The notes beneath the pieces are model-generated. The model did no database searches and was not told the origin of the DNA. It saw only the letters and a list, made by a program, of their open reading frames with translations. From positions 124,001 through 188,000 of the forward strand of contig SZPC01000003.1 in NCBI GenBank assembly GCA_030263475.1: a stretch of DNA of 64,000 nt. Direction: 5' to 3'. A program made the translations under genes and the position numbers. Position 1 is the stretch's first letter; each line of letters begins with the position of its first letter. This document shows, piece after piece, positions 18,446 to 27,865 of the stretch. This DNA is from OLB4 sp002050165 (GTDB lineage: Bacteria > Bacteroidota > Ignavibacteria > Tepidaquicellales > Tepidaquicellaceae).

Positions 18446-20092
18446 TTATTGAATAACGAGAATTTTACCCCAATATTCATCATCACCATCAATTTTAATC
18501 CTGTAAAAATAAACGCCATTTGCCACCTGCAATCCGTTATCATTCTTCCCGTCCCATTGAGTGAACAGCTCGTCTGTTCCGAATCTCGTTGCATTTTGTA
18601 TTATCGTCCTCACCTGATTCATACCAAAATCGAAAAGTTTAATCGTTACTTTCGCGGAAGGTTTGTTTGTTTTATAAAAAATTCTGGTTACTTCATCATC
18701 CGGTGCGAAGGGATTGGGCGCAGCATAAGTTTTAATATCAGAAGAGAGTTCAATCGGATCAATTGCCCTTATAATTTTCCAACTGTCTGTCCATGATGTC
18801 CCAAGCTCCCTTGTTCTGCACATCCCGTCAATTGTTCCGATATATAAAGTATCCTGGATATAATTTCCCGAGAAGAACCGTTCCGTGCGGAGTACATCAT
18901 TAGTTTTGTTATCAATTATTGAACCTGGTTTAACCCAAAGGAATTGTCCGAAAGTTGATTTCCAGACACCCTGGTCGGTAAGTGCGTATATAATTGTATC
19001 TCGTGCGAAAACGTTGTTCGGTTTAATATTGCCTAATGTTGACTTCCAAGTAATTCCGTTGTCAGTGGTGAAAGAAAAAGCATCGTACTCAAGTTGCCCC
19101 TCAGCTTTTCTTGAAGCCGCCCATATTACCGGTTGCCCGAAAAGCGATTGAACGTAAATATTCGTAACGAAATTCCCTGAAATGCCGTTACCTGAACCGG
19201 TGGGGTCAGTATTACCAAAGTTGTATTTACGCCAACTCTCTCCCCAGTCCGTTGATTTATTAATACCATTGGCAGTGCCAACGTATAAAACGGAATCGTT
19301 TTGAGCTTCAATAGTAAATGCTCTGTGGTTGAGGTTTATTCGCGGATCGAGGATAAAATCGTATGTACCGCCCGGAATAATACTGTCAATATTATCAGGA
19401 GGTAGAACAACCCGATGCCACGAATTTCCGTAATCAGTTGATTTCCTCAGACCGCCCGCAAAAGAAGTTATCCAGATGGTAAAGTTGTTTAAATCGTTTT
19501 TGGTTCTTGTAATCGCGATATCAAATGATAAATTTTGTTGTGGTACAACAACCGGTAGCGCGCTCAGTATGTTACTCCCGTATTGCACTGTAGTATCGTA
19601 CATTCCGTCCATTGGTTGCGGAAACGAACTCCAATTGGTTCCACCATCGGTTGAAACTTTGATACCCGTTCCGGTCGGGACAAAATCACCGGATACTTCA
19701 GTGGTCGTGGATGTTGCAACTGCAACTACGTTAAACGTTACCCCGATTCCGGAAATCCCGTCTTCACCGAATGGTTCAAGTCCGAAATAATGCTGGTAAT
19801 TCCTGAATCCGTCAATAGTCCTCATCACACCGGTTCCTGTTGAAAACCAAACTGTATCGCCGGTAAATGACTTTAATATTCTTGTCAGGAAATTACTAGA
19901 CGGATACTTTACAGTTTTCGGAACAACTTCAACCTGCGGGGCATCCCGTAATACCGTTGTTCCCATATTTATGTTTTGAAAATTCCGGTCAAGCAACCTG
20001 AATGTTTCAAGATCAAAAATATCCTGTGAATGCAGTGTTGACGAAAATAAAATAAAAATGAACAAAAAGTATTTTCTCATTAAAATTGCCAT
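18446..20092 (-). CDS. Secreted BNR-repeat protein with FlgD-like C-terminal domain
   Basis: A 548-residue exported protein. I use the ATG at 20092, two bases before the stop of the upstream lipoprotein; a second ATG at 20080 gives a cleaner signal peptide (MRKYFLFIFILFSSTLHSQ). The middle has several sortilin/BNR-type blades (STGTGVMRTIDGF, VSTDGGTNWSSF, RKSTDYGNSWHRV, STDWGESWRKY). The end is a FlgD-type Ig domain (APNPFAPDDEVTRIFY, then WDGKNDNGLQVANGVYFYRI), a variant sorting tail. Co-transcription with two PorV-like barrels suggests that it uses them for export or anchoring. Confidence 0.82.
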   Translation of the reverse strand: MAILMRKYFLFIFILFSSTLHSQDIFDLETFRLLDRNFQNINMGTTVLRDAPQVEVVPKTVKYPSSNFLTRILKSFTGDTVWFSTGTGVMRTIDGFRNYQHYFGLEPFGEDGISGIGVTFNVVAVATSTTTEVSGDFVPTGTGIKVSTDGGTNWSSFPQPMDGMYDTTVQYGSNILSALPVVVPQQNLSFDIAITRTKNDLNNFTIWITSFAGGLRKSTDYGNSWHRVVLPPDNIDSIIPGGTYDFILDPRINLNHRAFTIEAQNDSVLYVGTANGINKSTDWGESWRKYNFGNTDPTGSGNGISGNFVTNIYVQSLFGQPVIWAASRKAEGQLEYDAFSFTTDNGITWKSTLGNIKPNNVFARDTIIYALTDQGVWKSTFGQFLWVKPGSIIDNKTNDVLRTERFFSGNYIQDTLYIGTIDGMCRTRELGTSWTDSWKIIRAIDPIELSSDIKTYAAPNPFAPDDEVTRIFYKTNKPSAKVTIKLFDFGMNQVRTIIQNATRFGTDELFTQWDGKNDNGLQVANGVYFYRIKIDGDDEYWGKILVIQ

Positions 20093-20093
20093 C

Positions 20094-20855
20094 TTAAGGT
20101 TGTACAAATTTTATGCTATCTGAAACCGGTTGACTTAATGCGTTTGAATTATCGTTTACTTTAAATGTATAAACAAAATATCCGTTCAGACCCGTTGAAG
20201 TTACATAGTTAGAAAATTTAAAAATACCGTTTCCCTCATACACCATTGGTAAATTATTGAATACAACTCCATCCGGTCGTTTGGCATCAAAGGTTGCCGA
20301 ACGTATATCGCAAATTCCATCGGAATCGTTTGCATTAAGCGAAATAGTCAACAGCACTGAATCCTGAACAGGTCTCACTACACTATCCGGAAGCGAGGTA
20401 AGTTCGATGAACGGCGGCGAGTTGTTCGGATTTCGTACTTCAAACTCTTTTAGAAATACATTGCTCATCAAGCCGAGATTGTCCTCAACCTGAAACTGAA
20501 TCTTATAAACTCCAACAACAAGGCAACTGATGTTACCAATTGAAGCATTTGCTGAATACGAATTTCCACCGGAGTTTTGGAGTAATACTTCTGCAATCAT
20601 AGTATTACCCGGATTAAAAATTCGCGCATAAGCATTGGATATTTGATTCTGCGAATTTACTTCTATGGCAACCGGAAATGAAATTTCCGGGTTGGATGAA
20701 CTTGCATTAACTACGGTTGGTGATTGAGTAATGTTAACTATTACCGGAGCGGTGTAATTGGGATCAATTACACCGGAATCTTCTTTTTCACATGAAGAAA
20801 AAAATAATATCGTTGTTGTAAAAAGAAGTAACTTTAAAATAAGGTTTTTATTCAA
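20094..20855 (-). CDS. Probable surface lipoprotein, Ig-like
   Basis: About 253 residues. A lipobox LFFSSC follows a hydrophobic stretch, so it should be lipidated. The mature part carries two beta-sandwich-like segments (about 35-140 and 150-250) with 'SPPFIELTSLPDS' at the junction and DNLGLMSN / NDNSNALS loops, as in bacterial Ig-type domains. No ATG is available: TTG at 20855 gives a compact lipoprotein signal, and another TTG at 20894 would add 13 residues. It is the first gene of the 12-kb leftward run and is divergent from the acyl-CoA synthetase gene. Function is not recognisable. Confidence 0.7.
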   Translation of the reverse strand: MNKNLILKLLLFTTTILFFSSCEKEDSGVIDPNYTAPVIVNITQSPTVVNASSSNPEISFPVAIEVNSQNQISNAYARIFNPGNTMIAEVLLQNSGGNSYSANASIGNISCLVVGVYKIQFQVEDNLGLMSNVFLKEFEVRNPNNSPPFIELTSLPDSVVRPVQDSVLLTISLNANDSDGICDIRSATFDAKRPDGVVFNNLPMVYEGNGIFKFSNYVTSTGLNGYFVYTFKVNDNSNALSQPVSDSIKFVQP

Positions 20856-21137
20856 AATGTAATCTGAGAGTTTTTGGGATAATACGCAAAACAAAAAAAG
20901 TATAGTAAGGCTATATGGAGTGATTTAAGATTTCTTGATTCCTGCAAATTATAATATCAAATCAGTACTGTCAAGGGTTTATTTTATTACGATTTCGCTG
21001 ACTTTTTAGTTTATTCCCTGTTTGGCGGAATAATGCTATATTGCCATAATATGTTTTATCCCTATGAAATGAAAAAATCTACGATAATGATGATACTAAA
21101 ATTTTAAAATTTAACTAAACAACCTTAATTTTTAACT

Positions 21138-22913
21138 ATGGCTACGAGGAAACTTTGCGCTTTTTATCTGAGTGCATTTAATCGGTTCAGTACAAATGAT
21201 GAGTTTATTTTCACAAAGACAGCTGACAAGTATATTGGAATCACCAGAAAATTTTTAACAACCAAGATAGAATCCCTCATCAGTTATTATCAGGCTGCAG
21301 GTCTGGGAAAAGGCGATAAAATTGCAATCATCTCTGAGAACAGAATAGAATGGATAGTAACGGATATTGCAGCTGCGTTTTTAGGTTTGGTAACGGTTCC
21401 GATTTACAACACGCTTAGCAAAGAGCAAATAAAATACATCCTGGGAAATTCCGGCTCAGTTATGTGTTTCGTTTCTGGAAGCCTTATGCTTGATCGAGTA
21501 CTTCAGTCCAGGGATGAGTTACCCGATTTGAAATCCGTAATATCATACAACGATTTTCATGACATCGAACGTCCTGAAGGTATCTGCTACTTTTCTGAAA
21601 TTGTATCTCACGCCCGGGATCATATTCCGGATATAAACAAACTGAAAATCCTGTGCGATAAAATCGAAGAGGAAGATTTATTAACCATTATTTACACTTC
21701 AGGTACAACCGGGATACCGAAAGGTGTAATGCTTTCTAACAAAAACATCTGTTCAAACCTCGTTTCATGTCAGAATGTGCTTGAGATTTCAGAGCGGGAT
21801 TCATTTCTCTCATTCCTTCCATACTCGCATATTTACGAGCGGGTCGCTGGTTATTATCTTGCATTATTTTCCGGAGCTAAAATCTATTATGCACAAAACA
21901 TTGATACAATTGCAACACAAATGCCTGAGACAAAGCCCACTATAATTATTACTGTTCCGAGGTTGCTGGATAAAATGTATTATAAAGTAATGAAATCAGG
22001 GCTTGAAGAAACCAGCGGAATAAAAAAACGTATTTTCAAGTGGGCTATAAGAACAGCCAAACCAGGGAAATCAAATAATCCAACGCTTAATTGGAAAATC
22101 GCAAACTTTATGGTTTACAAAAAAATTAAAGATAAAACCGGTGGGAGAATCAGGTGTTTCGTAAGTGGTGGTGGTGCACTTAATAAACAAATCGGCGAAT
22201 TCTTTGATGGGATTGGTCTGCAAGTTCTTGAAGGTTATGGTATGACGGAAACTTCTCCCGTGATTTCAGTTAATCGTCCCGGACGGAATAAATACGGTAC
22301 AGTCGGTATTCCCCTCGATGGTGTAATGGTTGATATTGCCCACGATGGTGAGATACTCGTTAAAGGTGAACTCGTAATGCAGGGCTATTATAATTTACCT
22401 GAAGAAACTTCCGAAACAATAAAAAACGGATGGCTTCATACCGGCGACATCGGTGAGTTTGATAAAGACGGGTTTTTAAAAATCACAGATAGAAAAAAAT
22501 CACTATTCAAAACTTCGGGTGGAAAGTATATCGCACCGTTGCAAATTGAAGAAACACTCGCACAGTTGCCATGGATAGAGCAGATAATCGCTATCGGTAA
22601 CGAGCGGATGTTCGTCTCTGCTCTCATCGTTCCCGCCAAAGATGAATTAATAGCAATTGCAAAGAAAAATTCATTTGATGCAAATAGTTTTGAAACCCTG
22701 ATAGAAAATTCTGAATTTTTGAAACTGCTTCAAAGACAAATTAATTCTGCTCAGAAAAATTTGGGTAGCCATGAAAAAGTTAAACGCTTCGGATTTATTA
22801 AAGAACCGTTTACAATTGAATCAGGAGAACTTACACCAACTTTAAAGGTGAAACGAAAAGTGGTGGAAGAGAAATACAAAGAATTAATAAACAGTCTGTA
22901 CGAGAAAATCTGA
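21138..22913 (+). CDS. Long-chain acyl-CoA synthetase (AMP-forming)
   Basis: A 591-residue ANL-superfamily ligase that activates a fatty acid with ATP and CoA. Motifs in order: YTSGTTGIPKGVMLS (about 181-195, phosphate loop), GYGMTETSPVISVN (about 363), LHTGDIGEFDKDGFLKITDRKK (about 433) and a late TPTLKVKRK lysine region. The length and the bipartite layout fit the FadD15-like class found in Bacteroidota. It is monocistronic, divergent from the surface operon and convergent with the nuclease gene eight bases on. Chain length preference cannot be read. Confidence 0.92.
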   Translation: MATRKLCAFYLSAFNRFSTNDEFIFTKTADKYIGITRKFLTTKIESLISYYQAAGLGKGDKIAIISENRIEWIVTDIAAAFLGLVTVPIYNTLSKEQIKYILGNSGSVMCFVSGSLMLDRVLQSRDELPDLKSVISYNDFHDIERPEGICYFSEIVSHARDHIPDINKLKILCDKIEEEDLLTIIYTSGTTGIPKGVMLSNKNICSNLVSCQNVLEISERDSFLSFLPYSHIYERVAGYYLALFSGAKIYYAQNIDTIATQMPETKPTIIITVPRLLDKMYYKVMKSGLEETSGIKKRIFKWAIRTAKPGKSNNPTLNWKIANFMVYKKIKDKTGGRIRCFVSGGGALNKQIGEFFDGIGLQVLEGYGMTETSPVISVNRPGRNKYGTVGIPLDGVMVDIAHDGEILVKGELVMQGYYNLPEETSETIKNGWLHTGDIGEFDKDGFLKITDRKKSLFKTSGGKYIAPLQIEETLAQLPWIEQIIAIGNERMFVSALIVPAKDELIAIAKKNSFDANSFETLIENSEFLKLLQRQINSAQKNLGSHEKVKRFGFIKEPFTIESGELTPTLKVKRKVVEEKYKELINSLYEKI

Positions 22914-22920
22914 TACTCTG

Positions 22921-24627
22921 TTAATTCATTACAAAATTCACAATATCATCTTTTGAGTGTGTATCGTTAATTTCCAAAACCTTCCTATGATCACGATTGA
23001 GCGCAAGCCAGTTTGAGATTACTTTTATCTCATCAAGTTCCTGAACAGTAAATTTATGTTTGATAAACTTATTTAACGAAAAGAAAAGATACTCCGATGT
23101 TTCAATAATTTTCTCAAAATGGTTATTCTGATCAAACTGATTATCCTTTTCGAGAATGTAAGTTTCAACAAGTTTACCGTTGTGAATAAAGAAAATTTCT
23201 CGCTTTTGGTTATTGTCGCATTTAATTATAATCTTTTTATCATTTATCGCCGAAGTTATAACTTTTTGATAGCTCATCACCCTTGATATATCATTTATCC
23301 TATCCCGTACAAAGGCAGCCCGCTCATAAGCAAACTGATCTGAGAAATTTGTCATTTGCTTCAGATAGATTTTCTGTACAGACTCCTTTTCAGTTGTAGT
23401 GAGAAAATTGTGCACTTTCATTACCTCTTCCCTGTAAGAACTTAAAGACTGACTGAAATTACACGGCGCATCGCATTTGCGCATTTCAAAATACATACAG
23501 GTTGAGTTAAGATTTGAAGGTTTAAGAATTTTATATTCACACTTTCGCAGTTTAAATTTTTCGTGGATATCTTTAAGCAACCGGTTTACAGTCAATCCGC
23601 TTGAGAATGGTCCATAATAATAAGCACCGTCATTTTCTATTTCATAAACCTTTTGAATTTTCGGGAAATCATTTTGCACATCAATCTTAATAAACGGGTG
23701 GAACCTAAACCGTTTAATTGCGGAGTTGAAACGTGGTTTTAATTTTTTAATTAGATATGATTCACGTATCAATGCCGAGAGTTCGGAATTGGTAATTTCA
23801 TATTCAAGTTCCTGAATATTTGCAAGCAGATTTCTCACCTTATACGGCATCTCAGAATTATGCCTGAAATAAGATGAAATTCTTTCCCTTAAACATTTAG
23901 CTTTACCGATATAGAGAACCTCGCCCGACCTGCTTTTCATAAAGTAAACACCAGGCTCTTTCGGAATATCCCTTAGGTTTAACCCTATTCTTTTTAAAGC
24001 AGGTGGTTTGTGGTTATCAGTATAAATCTTGCTGTTTTGATATTTAAGCAATTCGTCAATGTATTCCAAATCATAATTTTCCGTTATGTTTGAAATCAAA
24101 TGCATTAGTATTTTGGCAGTGGCTAACGCATCGTCTAATGCACGGTGAGAATTTCTTCTTTTTATGTTGTAGTATTCGCACAACCTCGAAAGAGATTTGC
24201 TCTTTAACCTTCGATGTATCCTCCTTGCAAGTTTACAGGTGCACAATGTTTTCAACCGGAATTTATTTCCGTAACCTGCATTAATAAAGGCTGTCTGGAG
24301 GAATTTGTAATCGAACATTACATTGTGTCCGGTAAAAATTATTTCCGGACTAAATTCACCATAAATGAAATTATAAACCTCATGCGCAATATCTGCAAAC
24401 GTTGGTTTATCGTAAACATCTTCATTAGATATTCCTGTTAATTCAGTAATCCCGTATGGTATGTGTTGTTGCGGGTTGACAAGTGTGGTGTACTTTGAGG
24501 TCAATTCGCCGTTCACAACTTTTATTAACGCAATTTCTGTTATTCTGCTATCGGATGGAGATAATCCCGTTGTTTCAACATCGCAAACAATGAAAGTTGC
24601 GTCAAGTATTGGCGTTCTGTCAGACAT
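22921..24627 (-). CDS. DnaQ-like exonuclease fused to UvrC-type GIY-YIG nuclease
   Basis: A 568-residue fusion. Residues 1-175 are a DEDDh 3'-5' exonuclease of the DnaQ type (FIVCDVETTGLS, FTGHNVMFDYKFL, and SHRALDDALATAKIL with the active-site H and D). Residues 217-300 are a GIY-YIG endonuclease (EPGVYFMKSRSGEVLYIGKAKCLRERISSYF). A cysteine-containing UvrC-like segment (CMYFEMRKCDAPC) and a UVR-like helical pair (about 425-455) follow. The UvrC RNase-H-like C-terminal nuclease is absent, so only one incision activity is expected, as in Cho. It probably acts in DNA repair. It is divergent from the PPIase genes. Confidence 0.87.
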   Translation of the reverse strand: MSDRTPILDATFIVCDVETTGLSPSDSRITEIALIKVVNGELTSKYTTLVNPQQHIPYGITELTGISNEDVYDKPTFADIAHEVYNFIYGEFSPEIIFTGHNVMFDYKFLQTAFINAGYGNKFRLKTLCTCKLARRIHRRLKSKSLSRLCEYYNIKRRNSHRALDDALATAKILMHLISNITENYDLEYIDELLKYQNSKIYTDNHKPPALKRIGLNLRDIPKEPGVYFMKSRSGEVLYIGKAKCLRERISSYFRHNSEMPYKVRNLLANIQELEYEITNSELSALIRESYLIKKLKPRFNSAIKRFRFHPFIKIDVQNDFPKIQKVYEIENDGAYYYGPFSSGLTVNRLLKDIHEKFKLRKCEYKILKPSNLNSTCMYFEMRKCDAPCNFSQSLSSYREEVMKVHNFLTTTEKESVQKIYLKQMTNFSDQFAYERAAFVRDRINDISRVMSYQKVITSAINDKKIIIKCDNNQKREIFFIHNGKLVETYILEKDNQFDQNNHFEKIIETSEYLFFSLNKFIKHKFTVQELDEIKVISNWLALNRDHRKVLEINDTHSKDDIVNFVMN

Positions 24628-24798
24628 TGTACAATTATACCAATCAGAAATGATTATTGAAATAATATTTTTGTGTGTTTGAACCCCAAACTTAGCGTGG
24701 TTATGAGATCAGGATTCAATTGTTTGAAAGTAATTTGAATTGTAATTGAAACCGATTATTAATAAAATGATTTCTTTTGTCAAAATCATTAAACATAT

Positions 24799-26559
24799 AT
24801 GAAAAGGAAAAACTATTTTTTTAATAGTGCAATTGTCATTTTCGTTTGTTTATTAACCGCATTTATAGCGTGTTCATCCAGGAAAAAAATTGAGCTTGCA
24901 TCGTTGGGGGACGAAAAGATTTGGTTATATGAATTTGAGGATCAATTCCTTAGAACTGTAAACAATCTCGATTCTGCAAAAAAGACATCTATCGAACAAC
25001 GCGAACAATTCTTGGATTTGTTGATTAAATTCCGGTTAAAGGTTAAAGATGCGCGTGACAGGGGGTTGCTCGAATCAGACGATATTCAGAAAGATCTCAA
25101 CGAATACAAGAAAAACTTTCTTTCAACTTACCTTGTTGACAAAGAAATCATAATACCCGCAATTAAAGAAGTATACGACAGGCGAAAAGAAGAAATCAGA
25201 GCTTCACACATATTAATTAATCTTCCTCAAAATCCGAGCCCTGAAGATTCAATAGCCGCATACAATAAAGCTGAACAAATAATTGAGAGACTTAAAAACG
25301 GTGAAGATTTCCGCAAGGTTGCATCCGAAACTTCTGAAGATCCAACCGCTGCACAGAACGGTGGTGACCTGTATTATTTTACTGGTGGTATGACAGTGCC
25401 GGAATTTGAAGATGCGGTTTATTCAATGAAAGTTGGAGAGTTTTCCAAAAAGCCGGTCAGGACTCAGTTCGGGCTTCATATTATTTACGTTACAGATCGG
25501 CAACCGAGGAAAGAATCAGTATCTGCGTCTCACATATTAATTCAAATTCAACGGGATTCGCTTGGTAACATAATTGACTCAATCGGCGCATACAACAAGG
25601 CTAACGATATTTTAAACCGTGTGAGGAACGGTGAAGACTTTGCTACCCTCGCAAAAGAGTTTTCTATGGATCCCGGTTCATCCCAGAGAGGTGGTGATCT
25701 CGGATATTTCGAGAGGCGACGAATGGTGCCGGAATTCGACAGTGCCGCTTTCTCAATGAAAAAAGGCGAAATTTCCGATCTTATTAGAACTCAGTTCGGT
25801 TGGCATATTATTAAAGTAAACGACATTAAAGAAGTTGCCCCCTTTGAGGTTAGCAAAGACAAGCTAAAATCTGAGTTCAGGCGAAGTCCGCAGTTCAAAA
25901 AATTGTATAATGAATATTTAGAAAAGGTCAGGAAAAGGTTTAAATTTGAAATCATTCCCGCCGGTATAGATTTTTTACTCAGCAAATCGGATACAAGTCA
26001 AACTGTAGCAGTAAACGGTTTCGCAACGAAATTTACCGGAGCAGATAACGATTTTATTGTTGCCGAATACAACGAAGGTGAAATCAAAGTCAGCAATGTT
26101 CTCCATTTTCTTGAAACCAATCGCGAGTTCGCGAACTTAAAACCGACACGAGACGTGCTTGAGGATATCATTAAAGGTTCGTCTGAAATTATCCTTCTCG
26201 ATAAAATGGCAAAACGTGAAAACGTTGAAAAGGATGATGAGTACAAGGAAATGTTAACCGAATACGAGAACGGGCTTCTTTCATTCAAAATTGATCAGGA
26301 GGAACTTTGGAGTAAAATTCAGGTTAGCGAAGAAGACATAAAAAATTACTACGAATCCAATAAAGAAAAGTATTCGATTATGGACGGAGAAGAGAAGAAG
26401 TATAAAACAATAGATGAGGTACGTTCCGAAATCTCAAATCAGTTACAACAGGATAAATTCAAAGAGTTGGAGAATGCTTATATTACAAAGCTTAAAGAGA
26501 AATATCCTGTTGTAATAAAACGTGAAGTATTGGAAAAAGCATTCACTGAATCCAGATAA
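24799..26559 (+). CDS. Parvulin-type peptidyl-prolyl isomerase lipoprotein (two PpiC domains)
   Basis: A 586-residue periplasmic folding factor. A lipobox (TAFIAC) at about 26 anchors it in a membrane. Two parvulin domains start at about 132 (IRASHILINLPQNPS) and 239 (VSASHILIQIQRDS), each ending in a QFGxHIIxV strand, and are flanked by helical SurA-like chaperone segments at both ends. It likely helps outer-membrane or secreted proteins fold. The next gene encodes a second parvulin chaperone seven bases downstream, so the two form an operon. An ATG without a strong ribosome site opens the gene. Confidence 0.9.
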   Translation: MKRKNYFFNSAIVIFVCLLTAFIACSSRKKIELASLGDEKIWLYEFEDQFLRTVNNLDSAKKTSIEQREQFLDLLIKFRLKVKDARDRGLLESDDIQKDLNEYKKNFLSTYLVDKEIIIPAIKEVYDRRKEEIRASHILINLPQNPSPEDSIAAYNKAEQIIERLKNGEDFRKVASETSEDPTAAQNGGDLYYFTGGMTVPEFEDAVYSMKVGEFSKKPVRTQFGLHIIYVTDRQPRKESVSASHILIQIQRDSLGNIIDSIGAYNKANDILNRVRNGEDFATLAKEFSMDPGSSQRGGDLGYFERRRMVPEFDSAAFSMKKGEISDLIRTQFGWHIIKVNDIKEVAPFEVSKDKLKSEFRRSPQFKKLYNEYLEKVRKRFKFEIIPAGIDFLLSKSDTSQTVAVNGFATKFTGADNDFIVAEYNEGEIKVSNVLHFLETNREFANLKPTRDVLEDIIKGSSEIILLDKMAKRENVEKDDEYKEMLTEYENGLLSFKIDQEELWSKIQVSEEDIKNYYESNKEKYSIMDGEEKKYKTIDEVRSEISNQLQQDKFKELENAYITKLKEKYPVVIKREVLEKAFTESR

Positions 26560-26566
26560 AAAATTT

Positions 26567-27847
26567 ATGTTTGGTAGTAATGTACTTATAACAGTAATTT
26601 TTCTGCTACTATCAAGTGCAATATATCCTCAGCAGGAAGGCGACAGGATAATTGCAATAGTTGGTAATGAGATAATTCTTGAATCGGATTTTCAATATCA
26701 GGTTCAACTATATGCACGACAGAATAAATTAACACAAATCCCACCTGCACTGGCACAGCAAATCTTCCAACAAATGTTAACCGATAAGATAATCTATGCG
26801 AAAGCTGTGCAGGAAGGGATAGAAGTTACCGATGATGAAATCAGCCGCGAACTGCAATACAGGATAGAGTCTTTATCTAATCAGGTTGGCGGCATTACAG
26901 CTTTAGAAGAAATCTACGGTATGTCAATCGGAAAGTTAAGGATTATTCTTCGTGACGAGCTGGCAAAGAATCTTAAAGCAGATAAATTAAAGAGGAAGAA
27001 ATTTAGCGGAGGGATTAAAGTTTCCGACCGTGAAGTAAGGGAGTTTTTTAATACTTACAGAGACAGCCTTCCACCGGCAAGCGAAGAATACGAACTTTCA
27101 CATATAGCGGTTACGAGATCAATCTCTCAGGCTGAAAAGGATGAGGCCCGGCAGAAAGCGCTGCGACTAATCGACAGTCTTAACAACGGAGCAGATTTCT
27201 CAGCCCTCGCGAAAAAATATTCGGATGACAAAGGTTCCGCTGTGAACGGCGGAAATCTCGGACCGGGTAAACGTGGAATGTTCGTTAAAAACTTTGAAGA
27301 CGCACTCTTTTCATTATCCATCGGTGAAATCTCCCAACCTGTCGAAACGGAGTTTGGATACCACATAATTTTGCTTGACGAAATTGACGGCGAAATCCGA
27401 ACAGCACGGCACATACTTATAAAATACCCGCGATTGGAATCATCCGATATGGAAACATTATTAATGCTCTCTGATGTGAAATCGCAGATTGAACGCGGTG
27501 ATATAACCTTCGAGGAAGCTGCAGCTAAATATTCTCAAGATGAATCCACAAAATCAAACGGCGGCTATATTGGTTTCGTACCTGTAGAAAGGCTCAGTGA
27601 GGATGTGACTAAAGCGCTTGAAAAAATTTCAGACGGTCAGATTACGGAACCAATAAGAATAGGTGATGACTTCTCTTACGGTTACGAAATTTTAAAACGA
27701 ATTTCCTACGTCCCATCACACAAACTTAATCTAGAACAGGACTATGACAGGATTAAAAAGTTAGCATCATTTTTCAAAGAAGGAAAGGAAATGGAGAAAT
27801 GGGTTAATGAAATGAGGGAGACTATCTACGTTGACGTAAAATTTTAA
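26567..27847 (+). CDS. SurA-like periplasmic chaperone / peptidyl-prolyl isomerase
   Basis: About 426 residues. A signal peptide (MFGSNVLITVIFLLLSSAIYPQ) precedes the classic SurA opening RIIAIVGNEIILESDFQYQV. Two parvulin domains follow, at about 173 (EYELSHIAVTRS) and 277 (RTARHILIKYPR), each with the G-x-FGYHIILL-like closing strand. SurA escorts unfolded barrel proteins to the BAM complex. An in-frame GTG at 26522 lies inside the preceding gene and would spoil the signal peptide, so I chose the ATG at 26567. The pair with the lipoprotein PPIase suggests two stages of the same pathway. Confidence 0.92.
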   Translation: MFGSNVLITVIFLLLSSAIYPQQEGDRIIAIVGNEIILESDFQYQVQLYARQNKLTQIPPALAQQIFQQMLTDKIIYAKAVQEGIEVTDDEISRELQYRIESLSNQVGGITALEEIYGMSIGKLRIILRDELAKNLKADKLKRKKFSGGIKVSDREVREFFNTYRDSLPPASEEYELSHIAVTRSISQAEKDEARQKALRLIDSLNNGADFSALAKKYSDDKGSAVNGGNLGPGKRGMFVKNFEDALFSLSIGEISQPVETEFGYHIILLDEIDGEIRTARHILIKYPRLESSDMETLLMLSDVKSQIERGDITFEEAAAKYSQDESTKSNGGYIGFVPVERLSEDVTKALEKISDGQITEPIRIGDDFSYGYEILKRISYVPSHKLNLEQDYDRIKKLASFFKEGKEMEKWVNEMRETIYVDVKF

Positions 27848-27865
27848 TCCATACTTTTTGTTCTA

